Source: Candidatus Thioglobus sp.
Lineage (GTDB): Bacteria > Pseudomonadota > Gammaproteobacteria > PS1 > Pseudothioglobaceae
Reading direction: 5' to 3'
Length of the DNA stretch: 57,111 bases
NCBI GenBank assembly: GCA_028345955.1
Contig: JAOMEO010000008.1
Coordinates: forward strand, 1-57,111
Part shown: piece by piece, positions 1 to 10,400 of the stretch
How positions within the stretch are numbered: position 1 is the stretch's first letter
How the letters are laid out: each line of letters begins with the position of its first letter
Notes under the pieces: generated by a model
Seen by the model: the letters and a program-made list of their open reading frames with translations, nothing else
The model's database searches: none
What the model was told of the DNA's origin: nothing
Position numbers and translations under genes: made by a program

Positions 1-1251
1 TTATTTAATGGAATTCTTTAGAGCCTCTCCGAACTCAGAACAAGACAACAAAGTAGCGCCTTCAATGAGCCTTTCAAGGTCATAGGTGACGGTCTTTTTT
101 TGGATTGTTTTTGACATCGCTTGAAGTATCAAATCCGCGGCCTCAGTCCAACCCATATGCCTCAGCATCATCTCCGCAGAGAGGATCAAAGAGCCGGGAT
201 TAACCATATCTTGACCTGCATATTTAGGAGCCGTGCCGTGGGTCGCCTCAAATACAGCAACGCTGTCTGAAAGGTTGGCACCTGGGGCAATACCAATACC
301 CCCTACCTGAGCTGCCAAAGCATCGGAAATATAGTCACCGTTGAGGTTAAGAGTGGCGATCACAGAGCATCCTTCAGGTCTGAGTAGGATTTCTTGCAGG
401 AAAGCGTCAGCGATCGTATCCTTGATTATAATTTCCTGACCTGTTTTAGGGTTGGCAAAGCTGCACCAAGGTCCGCCATCGATCTCCTTGGCGCCGAATT
501 CATCCTTGGCAATCTGGTAGCCGGTATCCCTGAACAATCCTTCCGTAAACTTCATGATATTGCCCTTGTGGACCAATGTCACTGATGGCTTGTCGTTGTC
601 AATGGCATACTGAATTGCTGCTCTTACTAGCCTCGATGTGCCTTCAGTCGAGACCGGCTTTATACCGATGCCTGAAGTGTCAGGGAAACGTATCTTTGTC
701 GCACCCATATCTTGCTGCAGAAAATCGATCACTTTCTTGACTTCCTTGGAGCCAGTCTGGAATTCAATCCCAGCATAGATGTCTTCAGAGTTCTCCCTGA
801 AGATCACCATGTCGACCTTCTCGGGGGCTTTTACCGGAGATGGCGTGCCGTCAAAGTACTGCACCGGGCGTTGACAAATATAGAGATCCAGTTGCTGTCT
901 TATTGCGACATTAAGGGATCTCATACCACCACCAACTGGTGTCGTCAGTGGACCCTTGATGGCGACCGAGAATTCTTTGATTGCTTTGAGTGTTTCCTCT
1001 GGCAAGTATTCACCATAAAGTCTGTCGGCCTTCTCACCGGCATAGATCTCCATCCACTGAATTTCACGCTCACCTTTATAAGCCTTCTTAACCACCGCGT
1101 CGACGACGTTCAGCATTACAGGTGAAATGTCGACCCCGATACCGTCACCCTCAATATAGCCAATGATTGGTTTGTTGGGGACTTCAAGGGTATTATTCTT
1201 AATCGTTATAGCTTTACCATTGGCTGGAACTTTGATATTTTTATAGGACAT
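1..1251 (-). CDS. icd: NADP-dependent isocitrate dehydrogenase
   Basis: Oxidatively decarboxylates isocitrate to 2-oxoglutarate in the cytoplasmic TCA cycle. At 416 aa it has the length of the E. coli-type homodimeric enzyme. The substrate loop with the serine that is phosphorylated in enterics is present ([13 protein letters not shown], Ser112), as is the NADP-site HGTAPKYAG near residue 340. The TAA stop is the very first triplet of the window, so the gene is complete. Its ATG lies 11 nt inside the end of rimI, which suggests joint transcription with ilvA and rimI. No aceK (kinase/phosphatase) is seen here, so regulation by phosphorylation is unproven. Confidence 0.97.
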   Translation of the reverse strand: MSYKNIKVPANGKAITIKNNTLEVPNKPIIGYIEGDGIGVDISPVMLNVVDAVVKKAYKGEREIQWMEIYAGEKADRLYGEYLPEETLKAIKEFSVAIKGPLTTPVGGGMRSLNVAIRQQLDLYICQRPVQYFDGTPSPVKAPEKVDMVIFRENSEDIYAGIEFQTGSKEVKKVIDFLQQDMGATKIRFPDTSGIGIKPVSTEGTSRLVRAAIQYAIDNDKPSVTLVHKGNIMKFTEGLFRDTGYQIAKDEFGAKEIDGGPWCSFANPKTGQEIIIKDTIADAFLQEILLRPEGCSVIATLNLNGDYISDALAAQVGGIGIAPGANLSDSVAVFEATHGTAPKYAGQDMVNPGSLILSAEMMLRHMGWTEAADLILQAMSKTIQKKTVTYDLERLIEGATLLSCSEFGEALKNSIK

Positions 1252-1771
1252 CTTTACTTTCTTTTAAAGGAATTCTTATGCTCATTATTATACCGTCTTC
1301 TCTCTTTGTTTGGTTATTTGAGTTTTTTATATAGTAATTTTTTCGAATAGATTTTTCTTCGAATCCTTGTTTCTTATAGAACTGAATCGCCGACTTATTT
1401 CCTGCTCTAACTTCTAAAAGAATTTCACCAATATGCCTTTTTCTGAGCTCTTTAATTAGGTGGTTTAATAAAGCTGTACCATAGCCTTCTCTTTGGAAGT
1501 CAGGATCAATGCCGATGTTGAGGATGTCAGCGGTATCTTTTGCCAGCATAGCGATCAGGTAACCAATCGTTTTGCCATTCACGCTCCAGCAGTAGCATAG
1601 GTTATTGCTGTTTTCAATACTTGTTGTGAATTGATGCTGAGACCAGGGATAATCTGAATTGTGCTCTTCAATAGAGAGTACTGATGGTATCTCGACCGAG
1701 TTGAGCTTATTAAAGGAAATACTGGTACGCCTTGTTGTCGGTTTCGTTTTTATAGTAATAGCCGAGCTCAT
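1241..1771 (-). CDS. rimI: Ribosomal protein S18-alanine N-acetyltransferase (RimI-like GNAT)
   Basis: GNAT-fold acetyltransferase expected to acetylate the N-terminal alanine of ribosomal protein S18. The acetyl-CoA loop is clear ([11 protein letters not shown]), followed by the RimI-type [18 protein letters not shown] and the closing RKNYY and EDGIIM segments. The start is uncertain. The body that aligns with RimI begins near 1725, where there is no ATG, GTG or TTG, only ATT codons. The first ATG that fits is at 1771, inside the 3' end of ilvA, and a longer in-frame form starts at 1816. The usual partner tsaB is not adjacent. It overlaps icd by 11 nt. Confidence 0.8.
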   Translation of the reverse strand: MSSAITIKTKPTTRRTSISFNKLNSVEIPSVLSIEEHNSDYPWSQHQFTTSIENSNNLCYCWSVNGKTIGYLIAMLAKDTADILNIGIDPDFQREGYGTALLNHLIKELRKRHIGEILLEVRAGNKSAIQFYKKQGFEEKSIRKNYYIKNSNNQTKREDGIIMSIRIPLKESKDVL

Positions 1772-3203
1772 CGAATCGGGCCTCAAGTTCTGCAACATTA
1801 TCGGCCTGCAGACCAATCAGCACTCGACCAAAGTCGGCGCCATGATTTCGATAATGAAACAGGGAAATATTCCACTTGGTTTTTATTTTCCTCAAAAAAT
1901 TCAGCAACGCGCCAGGTCTTTCGGGGAACTCAAAACGATAGATAACCTCGTTTTTTGCATTGGCGTGACCGCCGACCATATAACGGATATGGGTCTTTGC
2001 CATTGAATTATCGCTCATATCAAGGACTTCGAAGGATTTTCTGAGTTTTTCGATTAATGCCTGTTTTTCATTGTCTCCACTGGAAATCTCGATACCAACA
2101 AATATATGAGCATCACCAGTTGGAGAGTATCGGTAATTGAACTCGGTCACGGAATGGTTGTCGAGGAGCTCACAGAACCTTAAAAAACTGCCAGGTTCTT
2201 CAGGGATAGTGACTGCTATGATAGCTTCGGTGAGCTCTCCCAAATCAGCCCTTTCGGCGATATATCTGAGTCTGTCAAAGTTGACGTTTGCACCTGAAAT
2301 TACTGAGACAATATTTTTACCCTTTAATTCATGTTCGAGGATATATTTTTTGACCCCAGCAGTTGCAAGAGCCCCTGCAGGCTCAGATACCGCACGCACA
2401 TCCTCATAAATGTCCTTAATGGCTGCACACATTTCGTCATTACTTACCAAAACGACATCGTCAACACACTTTTTTGCAATCTCAAAAGGTAACTCACCGA
2501 TCTGTTTCACGGCAACTCCATCGGCAAACCTACCAACGTCTTCAAGTATCACTCTCTTGTTACCCTCAAGTGCATTGTGAAGTGTCGCTGAATCCATAGG
2601 CTCTACCCCGATAACCTTAACTTTTGGTGCATAGTGCTTGATATAACTTGCGATACCAGAAATCAGTCCACCACCACCGACAGGTACAAAAACAAAATCA
2701 ACATCTTCTAATTGAGAGAGAATTTCTTTAGCTATTGTAGCCTGACCGCCAATAACGTCGATGTCGTCATAGGGATGAATGAAGTTTAGTTCTTGCTCAG
2801 AACATAGCTTATTTGCATACTGAAAAGCGTCATCATAGATATCGCCATGTAGAACAACCTCGGCGCCTAGTTGTTGAACAGCCTGCACCTTAATTCTGGG
2901 GGTACTAATTGGCATCACAATAACCGCCCTGATTTTTAATTTTTTTGCCGCTAAGGCTACACCTTGTGCGTGGTTTCCAGCCGAAGAAGCGACAACTCCC
3001 CTGATTTTTTGTGCATCGCTTAATGAGCTCATTTTTTGGTAGGCACCCCTGAGCTTGAAGGAATGGATACTCTGCTCATCCTCTCTCTTCAAATAGATCT
3101 GGTTACCGAAGCGTTCACTTATTTGCACAGCAATTAACAGTGGCGTTACCTTAGCAACGTCATAAACGCTAGTGTTATCGGCTAGACTAACGATCTTGTT
3201 CAT
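1710..3203 (-). CDS. ilvA: Biosynthetic threonine ammonia-lyase (threonine deaminase)
   Basis: PLP enzyme converting threonine to 2-oxobutyrate, the first step toward isoleucine. It has 497 aa, close to E. coli IlvA. The N-terminal catalytic half carries the PLP lysine in IHSFKLRGA (Lys50) and the glycine-rich phosphate loop VGGGG. The C-terminal half (about 320-497) holds two ACT-like regulatory domains (PEEPGSFLRFCELL and FPERPGALLNFL), the site of isoleucine inhibition and valine activation in the family. This two-domain architecture separates it from the catabolic TdcB type. It is divergent from dksA across about 100 nt and its 3' end overlaps rimI. Confidence 0.96.
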   Translation of the reverse strand: MNKIVSLADNTSVYDVAKVTPLLIAVQISERFGNQIYLKREDEQSIHSFKLRGAYQKMSSLSDAQKIRGVVASSAGNHAQGVALAAKKLKIRAVIVMPISTPRIKVQAVQQLGAEVVLHGDIYDDAFQYANKLCSEQELNFIHPYDDIDVIGGQATIAKEILSQLEDVDFVFVPVGGGGLISGIASYIKHYAPKVKVIGVEPMDSATLHNALEGNKRVILEDVGRFADGVAVKQIGELPFEIAKKCVDDVVLVSNDEMCAAIKDIYEDVRAVSEPAGALATAGVKKYILEHELKGKNIVSVISGANVNFDRLRYIAERADLGELTEAIIAVTIPEEPGSFLRFCELLDNHSVTEFNYRYSPTGDAHIFVGIEISSGDNEKQALIEKLRKSFEVLDMSDNSMAKTHIRYMVGGHANAKNEVIYRFEFPERPGALLNFLRKIKTKWNISLFHYRNHGADFGRVLIGLQADNVAELEARFDELGYYYKNETDNKAYQYFL

Positions 3204-3304
3204 ATAGTTCCTTTATGTAACCTACAATTATAAAGATTCAAAAAAACATTGCTATTTTAGGCAATTTTTGGTAAAAACTACTCTTTTTTTGTAAACTTTC
3301 TAAA

Positions 3305-3718
3305 ATGACTACAGAACCAAATTTTAATGAGATACCGGCTTACATTCCCAAAAAGGGTGAAAATTTTATGTCAAAAGGCCAAGTCAAGCACTTTATTCAC
3401 AAACTAAACGTTTGGCGTGATCAGTTAGTTTATGAAGCAGAAAACACTATTAATCATATTCAGAAAGACTCAGCACCTGTTGCAGACATTAATGACAGAG
3501 CTACTATAGAGGAAGAGTTTGCCATCGAATTAAGGACTAGAGATCGTGAAAGAAAGCTTATCAACAAGATCGATAAGACACTTCACGTGATTGATCTGGG
3601 CGAGTATGGTTATTGCAGAACTTGCGGTATCGAGATAACACTGAAGAGACTTGAGGCGCGTCCAACTGCTGACCAGTGTATCGACTGCAAGACTATTTCA
3701 GAGAAAAAAGAAATTTAA
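3305..3718 (+). CDS. dksA: RNA polymerase-binding transcription factor DksA
   Basis: Binds the RNA polymerase secondary channel and works with ppGpp to control rRNA and amino-acid promoters. It has 137 aa against 151 in E. coli. A coiled coil lies in the middle, followed by a C4 zinc finger (Cys104, Cys107, Cys125, Cys128). The conserved LRTRDRERKLI block and RLEARPTAD before the last cysteine pair are diagnostic. In the coiled-coil tip the family's two acidic residues are seen as D61 and D64 (ADINDRAT). The first ATG (3305) gives the usual N-terminal extension; an internal ATG at 3368 would give a shorter protein. Convergent with thiL, 10 nt apart. Confidence 0.95.
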   Translation: MTTEPNFNEIPAYIPKKGENFMSKGQVKHFIHKLNVWRDQLVYEAENTINHIQKDSAPVADINDRATIEEEFAIELRTRDRERKLINKIDKTLHVIDLGEYGYCRTCGIEITLKRLEARPTADQCIDCKTISEKKEI

Positions 3719-3728
3719 AACCCAACCC

Positions 3729-4658
3729 TCAGAAGTGTTGGTATGAGCTTCTAGGACCATCAAAACCCTCGATCTGCAATCCCAATGATTCAGTTACAAC
3801 ACCAATTCTAGTAATGTTGACATTGCAAGGTTCTAAAACCTTTTTAAATAACTCTTTATTGCCTTCAGGGATTGTGAAACATAACTCATAATCATCACCG
3901 CCACAAAGCGGAATAGTCCAGTCATTGGTATCTTCGATGTGAATATGTAGTGCCTCACTGACGGGTATTTTTTCAACTTCGATAATAGCACCCACTGAAG
4001 ATGATTTAAGGATATGAGATAGGTCCTGCTCGAGACCATCAGAGACATCTATACAGGCGCTGGCTAAGTTCTTCAGTGCCAAACCTAGTTCTACTCTGGG
4101 TATTGGACAGTTGAGTCTTTTAAGCTCATAACTGCTCGGCACAATTCCATTAGTGAGCTTCCAAAAACAAAAACCTGCATCCCCAATCGTGCCAGAAACG
4201 TAGACGCCATCTCCTGGCCGTGCCCCTGAACGTGTAAGTGCTTTAGAGCTCTCAATCGTACCAATCATAGTAATGGTGATGCTGAGTGGTCCGTTTGTCG
4301 TGTCACCACCCACCAAACTCACCTCATATTGCTCCGACAAATGCCTTAATGAGTCAGAAAACTCTTTTAACCAAGACTTATCAATTTTGGGTAGTGAAAT
4401 CGCCAAGGTGAAGTACTTGGGCTTTGCCCCCATTGCAGCAACATCACTCAAATTAACTGCTAAAGATTTTTGTGCAATGTCTTTTGCTGAAGTGTTTGCA
4501 CTAAAGTGAATGCCCTCGGTTAAAGTGTCGGTTGTAGTTACTACTTGATAGCCCTTCTCCAGGCTAAAGACTGCAGCATCGTCACCCACTCCTATTGTAA
4601 CACTTGGATCCTTAATAGGCCAAGTGAAGTACTCGAGGATTAAACCAAACTCATTCAT
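3729..4658 (-). CDS. thiL: Thiamine-monophosphate kinase
   Basis: ATP-dependent phosphorylation of thiamine monophosphate to the active cofactor thiamine diphosphate. 309 aa, normal for ThiL. Typical motifs are the N-terminal VGDDAAVF acidic metal/nucleotide site, the NLSDVAAMGAKP segment, VGGDTT and CIDVSDGLEQDL. It belongs to the PurM/AIR synthase-like superfamily. It is not beside nusB or ribE as in enterics. It follows the deacetylase-family gene by 32 nt on the same strand, and thiC is about 7 kb away. Confidence 0.95.
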   Translation of the reverse strand: MNEFGLILEYFTWPIKDPSVTIGVGDDAAVFSLEKGYQVVTTTDTLTEGIHFSANTSAKDIAQKSLAVNLSDVAAMGAKPKYFTLAISLPKIDKSWLKEFSDSLRHLSEQYEVSLVGGDTTNGPLSITITMIGTIESSKALTRSGARPGDGVYVSGTIGDAGFCFWKLTNGIVPSSYELKRLNCPIPRVELGLALKNLASACIDVSDGLEQDLSHILKSSSVGAIIEVEKIPVSEALHIHIEDTNDWTIPLCGGDDYELCFTIPEGNKELFKKVLEPCNVNITRIGVVTESLGLQIEGFDGPRSSYQHF

Positions 4659-4690
4659 AAGAATATTTACTGGTTGAAGGAGTTTTTAAG

Positions 4691-5632
4691 TTAATTTTCA
4701 TTGAGTCCTCTTATGTGCGCTTTGGTGCTTTCTGAGAGTGCCAACAAGTCATATCCCCCTTCAAGGAAGGATATGACCCTGCCATCACAGTGCAGATTTG
4801 CAATCTCTACAATACTTTTTGTTAACGTGTAGTAGTCTTCAGACTCCAGGTTAATATTTGCCAACGGGTCACTTTTATGTGCATCAAAACCAGCTGAGAC
4901 TAGGATTACCTCTGGTTTAAATTTGTCAATGTTTTCTAGAATCTTTCCTTCGAATATATTTAAAAACTCATCACTACTAGTGCCAGATTGGATTGGTGCA
5001 TTAAAGATATTACCTACTCCAGTTTCGTTTTCTGAACCCGTCCCTGGAAACAAAGGATGCTCGTGTATTGAGCCATAGGCAACACTTTTATCGCTATAAA
5101 AAATTTCCTGTGTGCCGTTACCATGGTGGACATCAAAGTCAATTATTGCAATCCTTCCAAATTGATATTGATTTTGTAAATATCTGGCAGTAACTGCAAC
5201 ATTGTTAACAAAACAAAAACCATTTACTCTAATAGTCTCAGCATGATGACCTGGTGGACGAACGGCACAAAATATTCTTTTTTCGCTACCCTCAATTAAA
5301 TCATCTGCAGCTGCAATTCCTGCACCACAGGATCTCAATATTGCCTCCCTGCTGTGCTCACATAAAAACGTATCGGCATATGGCTCTTTCTCAACACCAA
5401 CAAGACCTGTACTCGGAATCATTGAAAAGATGATGTCAAGGTGTGATTGTGGATGGACCAGATTAATCGTTTCAGATATCGCTAATGGTGCCTCTTTGAT
5501 TACTATATCAAGACTATCTAGCTCCTTAACTGACTCAAGAACAGTTTCTAAGCGTTCTTTTCTTTCTGGGTGATTTATACCATTATCTTTGGCTAGACAG
5601 TCTGAATGTGTATAAACAATTATTTTTTCCAT
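4691..5632 (-). CDS. Histone deacetylase family protein (zinc amidohydrolase)
   Basis: Member of the HDAC/AcuC/acetylpolyamine amidohydrolase superfamily, 313 aa, a single catalytic domain. The active-site dyad is in RPPGHHAE (His129, His130), and zinc ligands are expected at Asp167 and His169 (DFDVHHGNG) and Asp250 (SAGFDAHKSDP). The FLEGGYDL motif with the transition-state residue is also present. In bacteria these enzymes act on acetylated small molecules or acetyl-lysine. The substrate cannot be read from this sequence. acs, whose product is controlled by lysine acetylation in other bacteria, is in the window but 11 kb away. Probably cotranscribed with thiL. Confidence 0.9.
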   Translation of the reverse strand: MEKIIVYTHSDCLAKDNGINHPERKERLETVLESVKELDSLDIVIKEAPLAISETINLVHPQSHLDIIFSMIPSTGLVGVEKEPYADTFLCEHSREAILRSCGAGIAAADDLIEGSEKRIFCAVRPPGHHAETIRVNGFCFVNNVAVTARYLQNQYQFGRIAIIDFDVHHGNGTQEIFYSDKSVAYGSIHEHPLFPGTGSENETGVGNIFNAPIQSGTSSDEFLNIFEGKILENIDKFKPEVILVSAGFDAHKSDPLANINLESEDYYTLTKSIVEIANLHCDGRVISFLEGGYDLLALSESTKAHIRGLNEN

Positions 5633-5742
5633 TCATACACCCTGGATTTGATTGATAATTTCAAGAGTTGTTTTTTTAATGTATTTTAAAGAAACACCGT
5701 ACTGTCATGAAACTCTTAGACCAGAACTTTACACACAAAAAC

Positions 5743-6321
5743 CTACATGTAGGCGTTCTCTTTGTTGGAGTGATCGGTTGCGTCTAGTATTGCAACAATC
5801 TCTGGGTAGAGTCCCTTGAGCTGAGTTTCTACACCCGATTTTAAGGTTAAATCAACAGAGCTACAACCTTGACAACCGCCTCCAAAGTTGAGAACAACTT
5901 CGTTCTTTTTAGTAATCTCTACTAATTCAACGAAGCCTCCATGAGATGCCAGATTAGGGTTAATTTCGGTGACAATTGTAAACAATACTTTCTCTTCAAG
6001 TGGAGCATCATCTTTAGGAGCATCTCCCTTAGCGTTCGGTGCAGTGATGGTGAGTTTCTTAGTCGCACCATCTATTTTCATTGCAACTTTGGAGTCCTTC
6101 AGGTATTCATTGTTAGATTCATCAATGTAGGCACTAAAACCCTTGTAAGGGTACTCATTGTAGCTGTCAGGTAATTCATTAGAGATACAAAAATTAAATG
6201 TCACTGTAGCAATAGGGGTGCCTGCTTTTTCAACGTCCACTTTCAAGCCTAGGTCTTTTTCATCCTGTTGCTCAAAAAGTTCAGCAACATAAATCTCTGC
6301 ATCTTCTGTAATACTAAACAT
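5743..6321 (-). CDS. nfuA: Fe-S biogenesis scaffold/carrier NfuA
   Basis: Carries and delivers [4Fe-4S] clusters to apo-proteins. 192 aa, matching NfuA. Residues 1 to about 100 form a degenerate A-type (IscA-like) domain without its cysteines. Residues 108-185 form the Nfu domain with the cluster-binding pair in GGGCQGCSS (Cys150, Cys153). An acidic linker (GDAPKDDAPLEEK) joins the two. Its ATG overlaps the end of panC by 8 nt, so it is the distal gene of the folK-panB-panC group. NadA, IspG, ThiC, RlmN and LeuC in this window are all Fe-S proteins that could be clients. Confidence 0.94.
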   Translation of the reverse strand: MFSITEDAEIYVAELFEQQDEKDLGLKVDVEKAGTPIATVTFNFCISNELPDSYNEYPYKGFSAYIDESNNEYLKDSKVAMKIDGATKKLTITAPNAKGDAPKDDAPLEEKVLFTIVTEINPNLASHGGFVELVEITKKNEVVLNFGGGCQGCSSVDLTLKSGVETQLKGLYPEIVAILDATDHSNKENAYM

Positions 6322-7159
6322 CTAACCTCCTGAATACAATATTGTCAATTAGTCGAGTTTCTCCCAACCTCACAGCAGATATTATAATAATTTCGCTAGA
6401 AGATGTCGTGATTTGTGTAAGGTTATTTGCATTTAAAACTTCTATATATTCAACATCAAAGATAACATTCAAAGCATCTTTAGCTTGTTCAATGGCTCTT
6501 GATATGTCAGCACCACTCAGTATTGCTTCTTTAGTGGCTTCAAGTTGTTGATAAAAAAGAGGTGCATTGGCCCTATCTTCAGAACTCAAGTAATTGTTTC
6601 TAGTACTCATTGCTAAGCCATCTGACTCTCTCACAGTTGGAATAGAAACAATAGTTGTTTTTATGCCTTGCCTTTCGGCTAGAGAGTTAATGATCAGTAA
6701 TTGCTGATAATCTTTTTCACCAAACACAGCATAATCAGGTTTGACAATGTCAAACAATCTAGCTACTACCTGAGAAACACCATTGAAATGCATTGGTCGA
6801 GAGATACCGCACAATATTTTTCCTATTTCACCAACATCGTAGTCTTGTGAACTGCCTTCTGGATAGATTTCATTATCTGAGGGAGTAAACATTGCATCTA
6901 CCTTTGCCACTTTAAGAAGTTTCTTGTCCTCAGACAGGGTTTTTGGATAAGCTTCAAAATCCTCACTTTCTGAGAACTGAGTAGGGTTCACAAAGGCACT
7001 AACCACAACTAAATCAGAGCACTCTTTTGCCTTGTCGATTAGCTTTAAGTGTCCATCATGTAGACCACCCATTGTTGGCACTAGAGCTATACTTAGATCA
7101 TCTTCGCGACAACTATTTAAGTACTCTTCAAGAGGACCTATTTGTTCAAATATATACAT
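6314..7159 (-). CDS. panC: Pantothenate synthetase
   Basis: Joins pantoate and beta-alanine using ATP to give pantothenate (vitamin B5, CoA precursor). 281 aa, typical length. It shows the nucleotidyltransferase signature PTMGGLHDGHL (HxGH-type), the VFGEKDYQQL motif and the KMSKS-equivalent AMSTRNNYLS. It directly abuts panB (7160) and overlaps nfuA by 8 nt, so translation is probably coupled along the operon. Confidence 0.97.
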   Translation of the reverse strand: MYIFEQIGPLEEYLNSCREDDLSIALVPTMGGLHDGHLKLIDKAKECSDLVVVSAFVNPTQFSESEDFEAYPKTLSEDKKLLKVAKVDAMFTPSDNEIYPEGSSQDYDVGEIGKILCGISRPMHFNGVSQVVARLFDIVKPDYAVFGEKDYQQLLIINSLAERQGIKTTIVSIPTVRESDGLAMSTRNNYLSSEDRANAPLFYQQLEATKEAILSGADISRAIEQAKDALNVIFDVEYIEVLNANNLTQITTSSSEIIIISAVRLGETRLIDNIVFRRLDV

Positions 7160-7942
7160 TCAATAGCTCTCGCTAGTTGACGGGAATGTTCCTGCTTTAA
7201 CTTCCTTAACGAAGGCGCTGATTGCTAAAGGAATTGTACCTTCAGTGCTCACAAAATTACGCACAAAACGGGGTAATTTTCCTGAAGTTATGCCGAGCAT
7301 GTCATAGCAAACTAGAACCTGACCATCACAGTCCTTTCCTGCCCCGATTCCAATTGTTGGAATCTTTAGTTTTGTGCTAACTTCTTTCGCTAAGGTACTT
7401 GGTATACACTCCAGAACAAGTGTACTAATACCTAAAGACTCAAGTAACAAAGCATCACTCAAAATTAACTCTGCTGAGCTCTCGTCCTTGCCCTGTATTT
7501 TGTATTCACTTGATTCGGTCACCATCTGCGGCTGGAGGCCTAAATGTCCACAAATATTGATATTGTTTGAAGATAAAGCACGGAACACTTCTTCGTGTTC
7601 ATGACCACCCTCAATTTTGACCATATCTGCACCTGCAATGACTAAGTTTTGAGCATTTATTATCGCCATCTCGCTGCTGTCGTAACTCTGGAAAGGCATA
7701 TCTGCAATCACGAGTGCTTGTTGACATGAATTTGACACAATCTCAGTGTGATATAGCATATCTTGCATCGTAACTGAACGTGTGTTCTTTTCACCCTGAA
7801 TTACCATACCAAGAGAGTCACCAATCAAAACAACGTCCACACCACAATCATCTATTAGTTTTGCTATTGAGGAGTCATAAGCAGTCAAGCAGGTAATTTT
7901 TTCACCTCTTTCTTTAAATAAGTTTAAATCAGAATGTTTCAT
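7160..7942 (-). CDS. panB: 3-methyl-2-oxobutanoate hydroxymethyltransferase
   Basis: Transfers a hydroxymethyl group from methylene-THF to ketoisovalerate, the first committed step to pantothenate. 260 aa, usual length. Motifs: LIGDSLGMVIQG (metal-binding Asp), ADMPFQSY, KIEGGHE and the catalytic-region LECIPS with IGIGAGKDCDGQVLV. The start codon overlaps the end of folK by 4 nt and panC follows with no gap. This is the common gammaproteobacterial folK-panB-panC order. Confidence 0.97.
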   Translation of the reverse strand: MKHSDLNLFKERGEKITCLTAYDSSIAKLIDDCGVDVVLIGDSLGMVIQGEKNTRSVTMQDMLYHTEIVSNSCQQALVIADMPFQSYDSSEMAIINAQNLVIAGADMVKIEGGHEHEEVFRALSSNNINICGHLGLQPQMVTESSEYKIQGKDESSAELILSDALLLESLGISTLVLECIPSTLAKEVSTKLKIPTIGIGAGKDCDGQVLVCYDMLGITSGKLPRFVRNFVSTEGTIPLAISAFVKEVKAGTFPSTSESY

Positions 7943-8405
7943 AATTTTTCAACGTCTGATGTTTCAATTCTTTCTAGTAAGCCTTTTAATGGACCTAGTA
8001 GAGGTAGCTTTAATCCTGGTTCAATTTCAAATAAGGGTAATAATACAAAGGCTCGGTTAATCATTTCTGGGTGAGGAATGGTCAATCTTTTGGTTGCCAA
8101 AACCTGGTCACCGTATAACAATATATCCAAATCAATCGTTCTCGAACCCCATTTAACCTCCCTCACTCGATGCTGATTGTCCTCAATCTCTTGACAAAAG
8201 TTTAACAAATCAAGAGCACCCAAGTCAGTGTTAATTTTACACACTACATTGAGGTAATTTGGTCCAGGCATATCCAGTAATGGCTTTGATTGGTAAAAAC
8301 TTGAAACCGACAACAAAGTTATCTCTTTAGCCTCACTTAACACCCACAAAGCCTTCTCTATTTGCTCTTTTGGTCCTTTTAAGTTAGATCCTAAACCGAT
8401 ATATA

Positions 8406-8412
<7 letters not shown>
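7939..8412 (-). CDS. folK: Hydroxymethyl-dihydropterin pyrophosphokinase
   Basis: Transfers pyrophosphate from ATP to 6-hydroxymethyl-7,8-dihydropterin in folate synthesis. 157 aa, as in E. coli. Motifs: YIGLGSNL at the N-terminus, the catalytic WGSRTIDLDILLYG (metal-binding aspartates) and PHPEMINRAFVLLPL. It overlaps proB by 7 nt upstream and panB by 4 nt downstream. No pcnB is next to it, unlike in enterics. Confidence 0.96.
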
Positions 8413-10203
<1,791 letters not shown>

Positions 10204-10400
10204 TTAATTTAGTTTATTTACTGTTCGACCACTTGGAGTCTTAACAAGCACCTAAAAAACAAAATAGACGCCATAAAAGTTACGTGAAAAAGCTATAATA
10301 GCAGGCAGTTATTATACCTTTTTTCCATATCAACAGCTCTGCACAAATAATGCAAATCGATATAAACTTAAAACGAAAGATAGGCTATTAAAAGCATTAA

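Noticed and set aside
394-1125. Plus-strand ORFs antisense to icd
   Set aside because: They are out-of-phase shadows of a strongly conserved gene with no ribosome site or family match.
10261-10300. TATAAT at 10294-10299 as the waaA promoter
   Set aside because: No acceptable -35 box lies 15-19 nt upstream, there is no extended -10 TG, and the start would be about 95 nt from the gene.
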